From JAWLGW01 sp964569055 (lineage in GTDB: Bacteria; Planctomycetota; J058), in the NCBI GenBank assembly GCA_964569055.1, contig CAZMSZ010000403.1, forward strand, positions 1 to 6,618: DNA of 6,618 nucleotides, given 5' to 3'. Every line of letters starts with the position of its first letter. Positions within the stretch are counted from its first letter, which is position 1. Shown piece after piece: positions 1 through 5,518 of this stretch. Under the pieces are notes generated by a model, which saw only the letters and a list, made by a program, of their open reading frames with translations, did not search any database and had not been told where the DNA came from. A program made the translations under genes and the position numbers.

Positions 1-8
1 CGTAGGGG

Positions 9-569
9 TTACCCCAAGAACGCCTCGATCGCGCCCACACACCGGTCGAGGTCGTCGTTGACCACGCGCAGGTCGTAGCGGAACGCCTGCGCGATCTCCT
101 GGCGCGCGGTCTCGAGGCGGCGCTCGATCTGCTCGGGCGAGGTGTCGCGGCGCTTCTCGAGGCGGCGGCGGAGCTCGTCGAGGCCGGGCGGCTCGAGGAA
201 CACGCTCAGGTTGGGGAAGCCCTTCTCGCGCACCTGCGCCGCGCCCTGCACGTCGATGTCGAGGAGCACGTCGCGCCCCGCGGCGAGGTGGTCGAGCACC
301 GGGCGGGCCGGCGTGCCGTAGAGCGTGTCCTTGCCGTGGACGCGGGCCCACTCCAGGAGCTCGCCCGCCGCGACGCGCCGCTCGAACTCCTCGCGGGTCA
401 CGAAGTAGTAGTCGACGCCGTCCTGCTCGGCGCCGCGCGGCGCGCGCGTGGTCGCGGAGATCGAGAGCACCATGTCGGGGCGCTGGAGCAGCCGGGCGCA
501 GACCGAGCTCTTCCCCACGCCCGAGGGGCCGGACACGATCACGATCCGCCCCTGCCGCGCGGCGCTCAT
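9..569 (-). CDS. gmk: Guanylate kinase
   Basis: Guanylate kinase phosphorylates GMP to GDP with ATP in the cytoplasm, an essential step of guanine nucleotide supply. The 186-residue product has the P-loop GPSGVGKS at residues 14-21, the GMP-binding stretch SATTRAPR followed by DGVDYYFV, and the DIDVQGA motif, then a C-terminal lid/helix region (RRLETARQEI). Length fits the family (about 185-210 aa). The ATG at 569 gives a start just ahead of the P-loop strand; the frame stays open far upstream, but that part is the shadow of yicC. The start overlaps the yicC stop (ATGA, 4 nt) and I see no strong ribosome-binding site, so translational coupling to yicC is likely. It is the last gene of the tpiA-secG-yicC-gmk unit within the window. 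One small oddity: the lid reads RRDTSPE where many homologues have R-G-T-D/E-S. Confidence 0.97.
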   Translation of the reverse strand: MSAARQGRIVIVSGPSGVGKSSVCARLLQRPDMVLSISATTRAPRGAEQDGVDYYFVTREEFERRVAAGELLEWARVHGKDTLYGTPARPVLDHLAAGRDVLLDIDVQGAAQVREKGFPNLSVFLEPPGLDELRRRLEKRRDTSPEQIERRLETARQEIAQAFRYDLRVVNDDLDRCVGAIEAFLG

Positions 570-1456
570 TCGACGTTGGCCACCTGCTCGCGCACGCGCT
601 CGACCTGCAGCTTGATCGCGAGGATCGTCTCGACCAGGGCGCTGTCGTGGGTCTTGCTCGCCATGGTGTTCGCCTCGCGCAGCAGCTCCTGGGCCAGGAA
701 CTCGAGCTTGCGCCCGATCGGCCCCTCGGCCGCGAGCGCCGCGCGGAGCTGGGCCACGTGGCTGCGCAGGCGCTGCAGCTCCTCGGCGATGTCCCCCTTG
801 TCGCCGAGCAGCGCGAGCTCGCGCGCCAGCGCGTGCGGCTCGAGGCGCACCTCCTGGTCGGCCAGCAGCGCCTCGACGCGCTCGCGCAGGCGCCGCTGCT
901 GCTCGGCGAGCGCGGCGGGGAGGTTCGCCTCGAGCGTGCCGGCGAGGGCCTCGATCTGATCGGCGATCGCGCCCAGCTCGACCGCGAGCGCCGCGCCCTC
1001 GGCGCGGCGCATGGCGAGCACCGCCGCGAGCGCCTGGTCGACGGCCGCCTCGACCGCGGGCCACACCGCCTCGAGCTCGGGGCTGGCCTCGCCGGTCCGG
1101 ACCACGCCCTCGAGCTGGGCCACCTCGGCCAGGCTCGGCGGCGGCGCCCCCAGCTCCCCGGCGAGTTGGGTGAGCTGCTCGTAGAACCGGCGCAGGAGCG
1201 GGACGTCGAGCGCGAACGCGCCGCCGCCGCTGGCGTCGGCGGAGCGCACGGTGAGGTACACCGTCCCGCGGGTGACCTGGCCGCGCACGCGCTCCTCGAT
1301 GCGCGGGATCAGCGCGGTGAGCGGCTCGGGGACCCGGGCGCTCAGCTTGAGGTGCCGGTGGTTGACCGAGCGGACCTCGACCTCGACGCGCAGGCCGCCG
1401 GCCTCGGCGCTGGCGACGCCGAAGCCGGTCATGCTCCGCAGCCCGCGCGTCGCCAT
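566..1456 (-). CDS. yicC: YicC family endoribonuclease
   Basis: This is a YicC/YloC-family protein of 296 aa (E. coli YicC is close to 290 aa). The family is reported to be a metal-dependent endoribonuclease involved in RNA turnover; that role comes from the family, not from visible catalytic residues. The N-terminal domain opens with the hallmark RSMTGFG (residues 7-13) and SVNHRHLKLSARVPE. The C-terminal DUF1732 part carries GRKLEFLAQELLREANT and ends REQVANVE, both typical. The ATG at 1456 is chosen because the RSMTGFG block must be included; an inner ATG at 1432 would cut into it. No clear ribosome-binding site precedes the start, which lies 15 nt after the secG stop, so coupling is plausible. 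It overlaps gmk by 4 nt. The yicC-gmk pairing is widespread in bacteria and supports both calls. Confidence 0.96.
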   Translation of the reverse strand: MATRGLRSMTGFGVASAEAGGLRVEVEVRSVNHRHLKLSARVPEPLTALIPRIEERVRGQVTRGTVYLTVRSADASGGGAFALDVPLLRRFYEQLTQLAGELGAPPPSLAEVAQLEGVVRTGEASPELEAVWPAVEAAVDQALAAVLAMRRAEGAALAVELGAIADQIEALAGTLEANLPAALAEQQRRLRERVEALLADQEVRLEPHALARELALLGDKGDIAEELQRLRSHVAQLRAALAAEGPIGRKLEFLAQELLREANTMASKTHDSALVETILAIKLQVERVREQVANVE

Positions 1457-1471
1457 GGGTTCGGTCGCCGG

Positions 1472-1912
1472 CTACTCGCCGGCGGGCGTCTCGCCGTCCG
1501 CGGGCTTCTCGCCGTCCGCGGGCTTCTCGCCGTCCGCGGGCTTCTCGCCGTCCGCCGGCGCCGCGCCATCCGCGGGCTGCTCGCCGTCCGCGGCCTTCTC
1601 GCCCTCGGGCTGCGCCTCCTGCGCCTTGTTGGCCTCGGCCTCGGCCGCGGCGCGCGCCGCGATCGAGCTCTGCTGCAGCTTGCTCTGCATGATCCCGAGC
1701 GTGATCGCCAGGATCATGAACAGCGCGGCCGCCACCGCGGTGGCGCGCTTCCAGGTCATGTCGGCCTTGGCGCCGAACGCCTGGTCGACCGCCCCGCCGC
1801 CGAACGCGCCGCCGAGGCCCCCGCCCTCGCCCTTCTGGATCAGGACGACGAAGCCCAGGAACAGGCAGCAGAACACGTAGATCACGGTGAGGACGATATA
1901 GATGATTTCCAT
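1472..1912 (-). CDS. secG: Preprotein translocase subunit SecG with repeat-rich tail
   Basis: SecG is the small accessory subunit of the SecYEG inner-membrane channel. The 146-aa product has a first membrane helix at about residues 3-25, the conserved glycine-rich cytoplasmic loop GEGGGLGGAFGGG at 28-40, and a second helix at about 57-74. The remaining half is not part of the core fold: an Ala/Glu-rich stretch, then a low-complexity tail built from a six-residue EKPADG-type repeat (about residues 105-146). The ATG at 1912 is preferred because a GAGAGGG ribosome-binding site (1919-1925) sits 6 nt upstream. A GTG one codon earlier (1915) is possible but too close to that site. The start overlaps the tpiA stop by 1 nt (TGATG). 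tpiA-secG adjacency is common in bacteria. Confidence 0.95.
   Translation of the reverse strand: MEIIYIVLTVIYVFCCLFLGFVVLIQKGEGGGLGGAFGGGAVDQAFGAKADMTWKRATAVAAALFMILAITLGIMQSKLQQSSIAARAAAEAEANKAQEAQPEGEKAADGEQPADGAAPADGEKPADGEKPADGEKPADGETPAGE
1483..1608 (-). repeat. 18-bp in-frame tandem repeat in the secG tail
   Basis: Seven consecutive 18-bp units encode the six-residue periodicity of the SecG C-terminus. Three units (1501-1518, 1519-1536, 1537-1554) are identical, the unit at 1483 differs by one base, and those at 1555, 1573 and 1591 are increasingly diverged. Because the unit is a multiple of three, copy-number change would alter only tail length. The peptide repeat is Glu-Lys-Pro-Ala-Asp-Gly, hydrophilic and probably disordered. 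Confidence 0.95.
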
Positions 1913-2691
1913 CACGAACCCTCTCGGGCCTCAGAGGCGCACGCGCGCACGATCGTCACGAACGCGTTCGCCTCCAGGCTCGCGCCTCCGACCAGGACGC
2001 CGTCGACGCCCGGGGTCTGGGCCAGGCTGCTCACGTTATCAGGTTTCACGCTCCCCCCGTAGAGTACGGGGACGGAGCCGCCGAGGAGCCCGCCGACCTC
2101 CTCCTGCACGACCCGGTGCATGGCGCCCGCCTGCTCGGGGGTGGCGTTGCGGCCGGTGCCGATCGCCCACACCGGCTCGTAGGCCACGACCAGCCGGGCG
2201 CGCGCCTCGGCCGGCAGGCCGCTCAGCGCGGCCCGCAGCTGCCCGGCCACGACCTCGCGCTCACGCCCGGCCTCGCGCTCCTCGAGCCGCTCGCCCACGC
2301 ACAGCACCGGGGCGAGCCCGGCGGCGAGGACCGCCTCGAGCTTGGCCCGCACGCGCGCGTCGTCGTCGCCGAAGTGGTGCCGCCGCTCGGAGTGGCCGAC
2401 GAGCACGTGGGTCACCCCGACCGAGGCCAGCATGGGGGCGGAGACCGCGCCGGTGAACGCGCCCTTGGCCTGCTCGTGGCAGTCCTGCGCCACCAGCGCC
2501 ATGCCCGTGCCGCGGATCGCGGCGCCGACCGCCTCCAGGAAGGGGTAGGGCGGGGCGAGCCCGACGCCCAGGGCGGCGCGATCCCACCCGGAGGAGCCGG
2601 CGAGCCCGCTCACCACGCCGCTCGCGAGGGCGATCGCCTCCTCGCGGGTGGTGTGCATCTTCCAGTTGGCGATCGCCCAGCGAGCGGGCAC
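1912..2691 (-). CDS. tpiA: Triose-phosphate isomerase
   Basis: This enzyme interconverts dihydroxyacetone phosphate and glyceraldehyde 3-phosphate in glycolysis and gluconeogenesis. The 259-aa product has the full active site: NWKM at residues 9-12 (Asn9, Lys11), VGHSERR with catalytic His100, YEPVWAIGTG (171-180) with catalytic Glu172, the phosphate-binding LYGGSVKPDN (210-219) and GVLVGGASL (231-239). The GTG at 2691 is chosen because it places the conserved first strand (RWAIANWKM) at the N-terminus and follows a GGAGGT site (2695-2700), although the 3-4 nt spacing is short. The frame is open back to a TTG at 2760, but that codon lies inside the -35 box of the predicted promoter and the extra 23 residues match nothing in the family. 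It is the first gene of the operon and overlaps secG by 1 nt. Confidence 0.97.
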   Translation of the reverse strand: MPARWAIANWKMHTTREEAIALASGVVSGLAGSSGWDRAALGVGLAPPYPFLEAVGAAIRGTGMALVAQDCHEQAKGAFTGAVSAPMLASVGVTHVLVGHSERRHHFGDDDARVRAKLEAVLAAGLAPVLCVGERLEEREAGREREVVAGQLRAALSGLPAEARARLVVAYEPVWAIGTGRNATPEQAGAMHRVVQEEVGGLLGGSVPVLYGGSVKPDNVSSLAQTPGVDGVLVGGASLEANAFVTIVRACASEAREGS

Positions 2692-2731
2692 GCGACCTCC
2701 GCGGCGGCACAGGGCCTTACAGGGAGGCAAG

Positions 2732-2760
2732 ATAGTAGTGATGGCACGCCACAGCGTCAA
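2732..2760 (-). promoter_or_regulatory. Sigma-70-type promoter of the tpiA operon
   Basis: Read on the minus strand there is a -35 element TTGACG (2760-2755, 5 of 6 matches to consensus), a 17-nt spacer, and a -10 element TACTAT (2737-2732, 5 of 6). Optimal spacing and two good boxes are unlikely by chance in DNA this GC-rich. Transcription would begin near 2725, giving a leader of about 34 nt before the tpiA GTG, and would serve tpiA, secG, yicC and gmk. Predicted from sequence only. Confidence 0.8.
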
Positions 2761-2890
2761 CGCCGCTGCCCGGGCGCGCCGGCGCGTCGACCCTCGGCCA
2801 GCCGGGGCTTAGGGGCGCGCCGGATCTTTTCGGTACCGAGCCCCCCCTCGCTGCCGATAGATGGCAGGGGCGCGCCGCGGCGGCCGCTCC

Positions 2891-2897
2891 GGGAGGT
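2891..2897 (+). promoter_or_regulatory. Ribosome-binding site fixing the tsaB start
   Basis: GGGAGGT ends 4 nt before the GTG at 2902. An earlier in-frame GTG at 2896 lies inside this site, so 2902 is the better start. The reading frame is open for hundreds of bases further upstream but without family similarity. Confidence 0.8.
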
Positions 2898-2901
2898 GCA
2901 A

Positions 2902-3582
2902 GTGATCGTCCTCGGGATCGAGACGGCCGGCCCGCGCGGCTCGGTCGCGCTGCTGCGCGACGCGGAGCTGCTGCAGGAGGTCGCCTTCACGGCCGCAGGC
3001 CGACTCGGCGCGGAGCTGGCGCCGGCGATCAAGCGGTTGCTCAAGGCGCACGGCCTCGGGCCCGACGCCCCGCCCGACCTCGTGGCGGTCGACCTCGGCC
3101 CCGGCAGCTACACCGGGCTGCGGATCGGGATCGCCGCCGCCAAGGGCCTGGCCTTCGCCTGGAGCCGGCCGCTGGTCGGGGTCTCGACGATCGACGCGCT
3201 CTCCAGCCTCGCGCCGCAGGCGGAGCGCGTGGTGTGCGCGCTCGACGCCTCGCGCGGCGAGGTCTACGCGGCCCTGTTCGAGCGCGAGCGCGGCGCGCTG
3301 CGGCTCATGGGCGAGGCCGGGCTGTTCGAGGTCGGCGAGCTCGGGGCGCGCCTGGCCGGCCCCGCGGTGATCCTGGGCGACGCGGCGGAGCGCCTGGCCG
3401 ACCCCGAGCGCGGGCTGGTCCCCACGGCGCCGGCCTGGCCGAGCGCGCGTCGGATCGCCTCCCTCGGCCGGCGGATGTTCCTCGATGGCGCGCGGCAGGA
3501 CGCCCTCGCCCTGGCGCCCACCTACTACCGCCCCAACGAGGCGGAGGAGCAGCGGCGCAAGCGGGGCATGAAGGGCAAGTGA
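2902..3582 (+). CDS. tsaB: tRNA t6A biosynthesis protein TsaB
   Basis: TsaB (YeaZ) is the non-catalytic partner that binds TsaD and TsaE in the complex that transfers the threonylcarbamoyl group to A37 of ANN-decoding tRNAs. The 226-aa product starts with the ASKHA-type strand IVLGIETAGPRGSVAL (residues 2-17). It carries the signature DLGPGSYTGLRIG (64-76) followed by GIAAAKGLA, and CALDASRGEVYAA (112-124), corresponding to the usual D-A-R-x-x-E-V-Y block. The C-terminus has the family's P-x-Y-x-R element (PTYYRP) and then a basic tail. Length matches TsaB (about 220-230 aa), not the longer TsaD. The GTG start follows a good ribosome-binding site. The usual neighbours rimI and tsaD are not here; the next gene is alr, whose GTG start overlaps the stop codon. 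Confidence 0.95.
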   Translation: MIVLGIETAGPRGSVALLRDAELLQEVAFTAAGRLGAELAPAIKRLLKAHGLGPDAPPDLVAVDLGPGSYTGLRIGIAAAKGLAFAWSRPLVGVSTIDALSSLAPQAERVVCALDASRGEVYAALFERERGALRLMGEAGLFEVGELGARLAGPAVILGDAAERLADPERGLVPTAPAWPSARRIASLGRRMFLDGARQDALALAPTYYRPNEAEEQRRKRGMKGK

Positions 3583-4826
3583 TCGGCGCGGCGCGCGAGG
3601 GCGCGGTGTCTGGCGGGCTCCTGGGGGCGCTCGCCGCGCGGCGGAGCGGCGAGCCGGGCAGCGGGCCGGCGCACGCGCGCGCCTGGGTCGAGCTCGACCT
3701 CGAGGCGGTGCGCGGCAACGTGCGCACGATCCTGCGGACGGCCGACGTGCCGCTGGTGGCCGTGGTCAAGGCGGACGCCTACGGACACGGCGCCAGCGCG
3801 GTGGCTCACGCCGCCCTCGAGGCCGGCGCCTCGGGGCTGGCGGTCGCGAGCGCGGCCGAGGCGCTCGCGCTGCGGCAGGCCGGGGTCCGCGCGCCCGTGC
3901 AGATCCTGGGCGGCGTCCTGGAGGGCGAGCGCGAAGCGGCGCTCGCTGCGGGCGCCGAGCTGACGCTCCACGAGCCCGCCGACCTGGAGCGCGCGCGCGA
4001 GGCGGCCTGGCGGGCGGGGCGCCGCCTCACGGCCCACCTGAAGGTCGACGTGGGCATGCACCGCCACGGGGTGCCGTTCGAGCAGGCGCTCCCGCTGCTG
4101 GCGGCCGCGCAGCGCGACCCGGCTTTGCGCCTGGTCGGGCTCATGACCCACCTCCCCAACGCGGCCTCGCCCGACCCCGCCCAGACACGGCGCCACGTGG
4201 CCCGCTTCGCCGCGCTCGTGGCCGAGGCGCGCCGCCGCGGGCTGTGCCCGCCGCGCGTGCACGCCGCCGCCTCCGCCGCCCTGTTCGCCGTGCCCGAGGC
4301 GCGCTTCGGGCAGGTGCGCGCCGGGATCGCGCTGCTCGGCCTCGACCCGGGCAACCTCGCCCGCCAGCCGAGCGCCGCCGCGCTCCGCCCGGCGCTCGCG
4401 CTGCGCGCCCGCGTGCTGCGCGTGAAGGAGGTCCCGGCCGGCGCGCCGGTCGGGTACGGCGGCCGCTGGGTCGCGCCGCGCCCGAGCCGCCTGGCGATCG
4501 TGGGGATCGGCTACGGGGACGGGCTGCCCTACGGCCTGAGCGGCCGCGGGGCCGCGGTCCTCCTGCAGGGACGGCGCTGCCCGCTGGTGGCCACGGTCAT
4601 GATGGACTACGTCCTGATCGACGTGACCGACCTCCCCCGTCCGCCCGCGCCGGGCGAGGTGGCGACCGTGGTCGGGCGCGACGGCGAGTCCGAGCTCCGC
4701 CTCGAGGAGCAGGCGGCCCGCGCCGGGCTGATCCCGTACGCCTTCTCGTGCGGCCTGGGCGCGCGGCTGGCGCGCGTGGTCCGGGGCGCCCGCCCGGCGG
4801 CCGCGCCGGTGAGGCGCGCGGCGTAG
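3579..4826 (+). CDS. alr: Alanine racemase
   Basis: This PLP enzyme interconverts L- and D-alanine, supplying D-Ala for peptidoglycan. With the GTG at 3579 the product is 415 aa. The barrel begins at ARAWVELDLEAVRGN (about residue 33), with the PLP lysine in VVKADAYGHG (Lys64), LKVDVGMHRHG (Lys155 and Arg162 match the family's carbamylated Lys and substrate Arg), RAGIALLG (Arg247, contacts the pyridine nitrogen), catalytic Tyr293 in PVGYGGRW, IGYGDG, and MMD (341-343). The start at 3579 overlaps the tsaB stop (GTGA), suggesting coupling. A GTG at 3606 is an alternative giving 406 aa, and both leave an unconserved N-terminal extension. The usual H-x-A-N-S-A motif reads HAAASAA (228-234), so the Asn that normally contacts the cofactor phosphate is Ala. 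Function still seems very likely. Confidence 0.95.
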   Translation: MIGAAREGAVSGGLLGALAARRSGEPGSGPAHARAWVELDLEAVRGNVRTILRTADVPLVAVVKADAYGHGASAVAHAALEAGASGLAVASAAEALALRQAGVRAPVQILGGVLEGEREAALAAGAELTLHEPADLERAREAAWRAGRRLTAHLKVDVGMHRHGVPFEQALPLLAAAQRDPALRLVGLMTHLPNAASPDPAQTRRHVARFAALVAEARRRGLCPPRVHAAASAALFAVPEARFGQVRAGIALLGLDPGNLARQPSAAALRPALALRARVLRVKEVPAGAPVGYGGRWVAPRPSRLAIVGIGYGDGLPYGLSGRGAAVLLQGRRCPLVATVMMDYVLIDVTDLPRPPAPGEVATVVGRDGESELRLEEQAARAGLIPYAFSCGLGARLARVVRGARPAAAPVRRAA

Positions 4827-4832
4827 GGAGGC

Positions 4833-4861
4833 TTGTCAGGCGCCGCCGGCTCCTCTAGATT
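4833..4861 (+). promoter_or_regulatory. Sigma-70-type promoter of the small basic protein gene
   Basis: A -35 element TTGTCA (4833-4838, 5 of 6 to consensus) is followed by exactly 17 nt and a -10 element TAGATT (4856-4861, 4 of 6). It begins 6 nt after the alr stop. Initiation near 4868 would leave a leader of only about 16 nt before the ATG at 4884, just enough for the ribosome-binding site. Confidence 0.65.
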
Positions 4862-4872
4862 CCCGCCTCGCC

Positions 4873-4878
4873 AGGAGG
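4873..4878 (+). promoter_or_regulatory. Strong ribosome-binding site for the 36-aa ORF
   Basis: A perfect AGGAGG lies 5 nt before the ATG at 4884. It is the strongest Shine-Dalgarno match in the window and the main reason to treat the short frame as a real gene. Confidence 0.85.
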
Positions 4879-4883
4879 CTCCC

Positions 4884-4994
4884 ATGGGGATCAAGTACCG
4901 TCAGCGGCAGAAGCTCAAGCGCAAGAACGCCTACAACAAGCGGCGTAAGGAGCGCGGCAAGGAGCTGGCCGCCGCCAAGAGGAAGAAGAAGTAG
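4884..4994 (+). CDS. Small highly basic protein (36 aa)
   Basis: The frame begins MGIKYRQRQKLKRKN and ends in KRKKK. Of 36 residues, 11 are Lys and 7 Arg, against 2 Glu, for a net charge near +16. There is no Cys, no membrane segment and no signal peptide; the middle (about residues 18-31) could be a helix. I cannot name the family with certainty. The composition resembles tiny ribosomal or rRNA-binding proteins (bTHX, bL37 or AURKAIP1/COX24-domain type), so a ribosome-associated or nucleic-acid-binding role is an inference. A consensus ribosome-binding site, a well-spaced promoter after alr and a hairpin 2 nt past the stop make it look like a complete, separately transcribed and well-translated gene. 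Its length puts it below usual gene-calling cut-offs. Confidence 0.85.
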   Translation: MGIKYRQRQKLKRKNAYNKRRKERGKELAAAKRKKK

Positions 4995-4995
4995 C

Positions 4996-5023
4996 GCGAG
5001 CGCGGCGCTGCGGCCGCGCTCGT
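4996..5023 (+). terminator. Hairpin after the small basic protein gene
   Basis: CGAGCGCGGC (4997-5006) pairs perfectly with GCCGCGCTCG (5013-5022) around a 6-nt loop. The outermost pair 4996/5023 is G-U in plus-strand RNA but C-A in the opposite transcript, favouring plus-strand use. No U tract follows, so it is a stable 3'-end hairpin rather than a textbook intrinsic terminator. Confidence 0.55.
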
Positions 5024-5073
5024 CGCCCCTTCGCCCGCCGCGCGGTCTCGCGCCGGCGTCGTCGTGTACGGAC

Positions 5074-5103
5074 GGCGGCCCCCGGGCGGCGCCGGGGACC
5101 GCC
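5074..5103 (-). terminator. Hairpin after hpf
   Basis: A 12-pair stem (5074-5085 with 5092-5103, 6-nt loop) lies 10 nt beyond the hpf stop. The sixth pair from the base (5079/5098) is a G-U wobble in minus-strand RNA but a C-A mismatch in plus-strand RNA, so the stem is continuous only in the truA-hpf transcript. There is no clear U tract. Confidence 0.55.
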
Positions 5104-5113
5104 TCGATCGACG

Positions 5114-5518
5114 CTAGCTCTCGAGCTTCTCGCTGAACTCCTCGACCACGTCCTGGTAGCTCTCGAGCTCCTCGTCCTCCACGAGGTCCGACGGGGCCGG
5201 CGGCGGCGGGACGCGCCCGCTCCGCTTGCGCGCGTCCTTGCGCTTCTTGCTCGCCTTGGAGAGCTGCGCGTACATCTTGTCGACCACGCCGTCGATCGCG
5301 GCGTACAGGTCGTCGTGCTGCCCCTGGCCCACGATCGGGCTCCCGCGCCGCGGGACCGCGATCATCTCCACGACCTTCGCGTCGCCATCGCTGGAGACGA
5401 TGATCTCGACCTTCTGCAGGTCCTCGCTATAGCGCTCCAGCCTCGTGGCCTTCTGCTGCGCGTACTCGCGCGCCGCGTCCTGGACCGTGAGGCCCCGACC
5501 CGTGACCGTGATCTGCAT
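5114..5518 (-). CDS. hpf: Ribosome hibernation promoting factor (HPF/RaiA family)
   Basis: Members of this family bind the 30S decoding centre of idle ribosomes and silence them during starvation or stationary phase. Residues 1 to about 96 form the S30AE domain: MQITVTGRGL, a helix with DAAREYAQQKATRLERY, strand KVEIIVSSD, then a strand with KVVEMIAVPRRG, and the helix DDLYAAIDGVVDKMYAQL. It ends in the basic stretch KKRKDARKR (91-99). The 134-aa length is intermediate: short forms are about 95-115 aa and long forms about 180 aa with a dimerisation domain. Here a proline-rich linker (104-108) leads to an acidic tail (about 111-134) instead of that domain. The ATG at 5518 has AAGGAG (5525-5530) 6 nt upstream. 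It lies downstream of truA and inside its frame, suggesting co-transcription. Confidence 0.93.
   Translation of the reverse strand: MQITVTGRGLTVQDAAREYAQQKATRLERYSEDLQKVEIIVSSDGDAKVVEMIAVPRRGSPIVGQGQHDDLYAAIDGVVDKMYAQLSKASKKRKDARKRSGRVPPPPAPSDLVEDEELESYQDVVEEFSEKLES

Larger units (their letters stand above)
2692..2901. other. Divergent tpiA/tsaB intergenic region
   Basis: This 210-nt gap separates the divergent tpiA and tsaB starts. Besides the tpiA promoter it holds three copies of GGGCGCGCCG (2772-2781, 2813-2822, 2868-2877). The last two extend to an identical 12-mer, AGGGGCGCGCCG, at 2811-2822 and 2866-2877. A 10-bp perfect palindrome, TCGGTACCGA, lies at 2830-2839. No convincing promoter toward tsaB is visible; GATAGAT near 2856-2862 is a weak -10 candidate without a properly spaced -35. 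The motifs may be regulatory or simply a product of high GC. Confidence 0.5.

Noticed and set aside
570..1064. N-terminal extension of gmk
   Set aside because: It is an Arg/Ala/Gly-rich out-of-frame reading of yicC; the kinase fold begins just after the ATG at 569.
647..2062. Long plus-strand open frame opposite yicC, secG and tpiA
   Set aside because: It is the antisense shadow of three well-recognised genes, has low-complexity Arg/Leu/Gly content and no family motifs; high GC removes stops.
2692..2760. N-terminal extension of tpiA from a TTG at 2760
   Set aside because: The start codon lies in the predicted -35 box, and the extra 23 residues are not part of the family; GTG 2691 follows a ribosome-binding site and gives the usual length.
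2116..2901. N-terminal extension of tsaB (open frame of 488 aa)
   Set aside because: The added part runs antisense through tpiA and its promoter region, while a good ribosome-binding site and the conserved first strand place the start at 2902.
2692..2901. Riboswitch or attenuator before tsaB
   Set aside because: No recognisable riboswitch core or leader peptide; only short GC-rich palindromes that fit base composition.
3234..4858. Other long frames overlapping tsaB and alr on both strands
   Set aside because: They are Arg/Ala-rich shadows without motifs or ribosome-binding sites, fully explained by the GC-rich codons of alr and tsaB.
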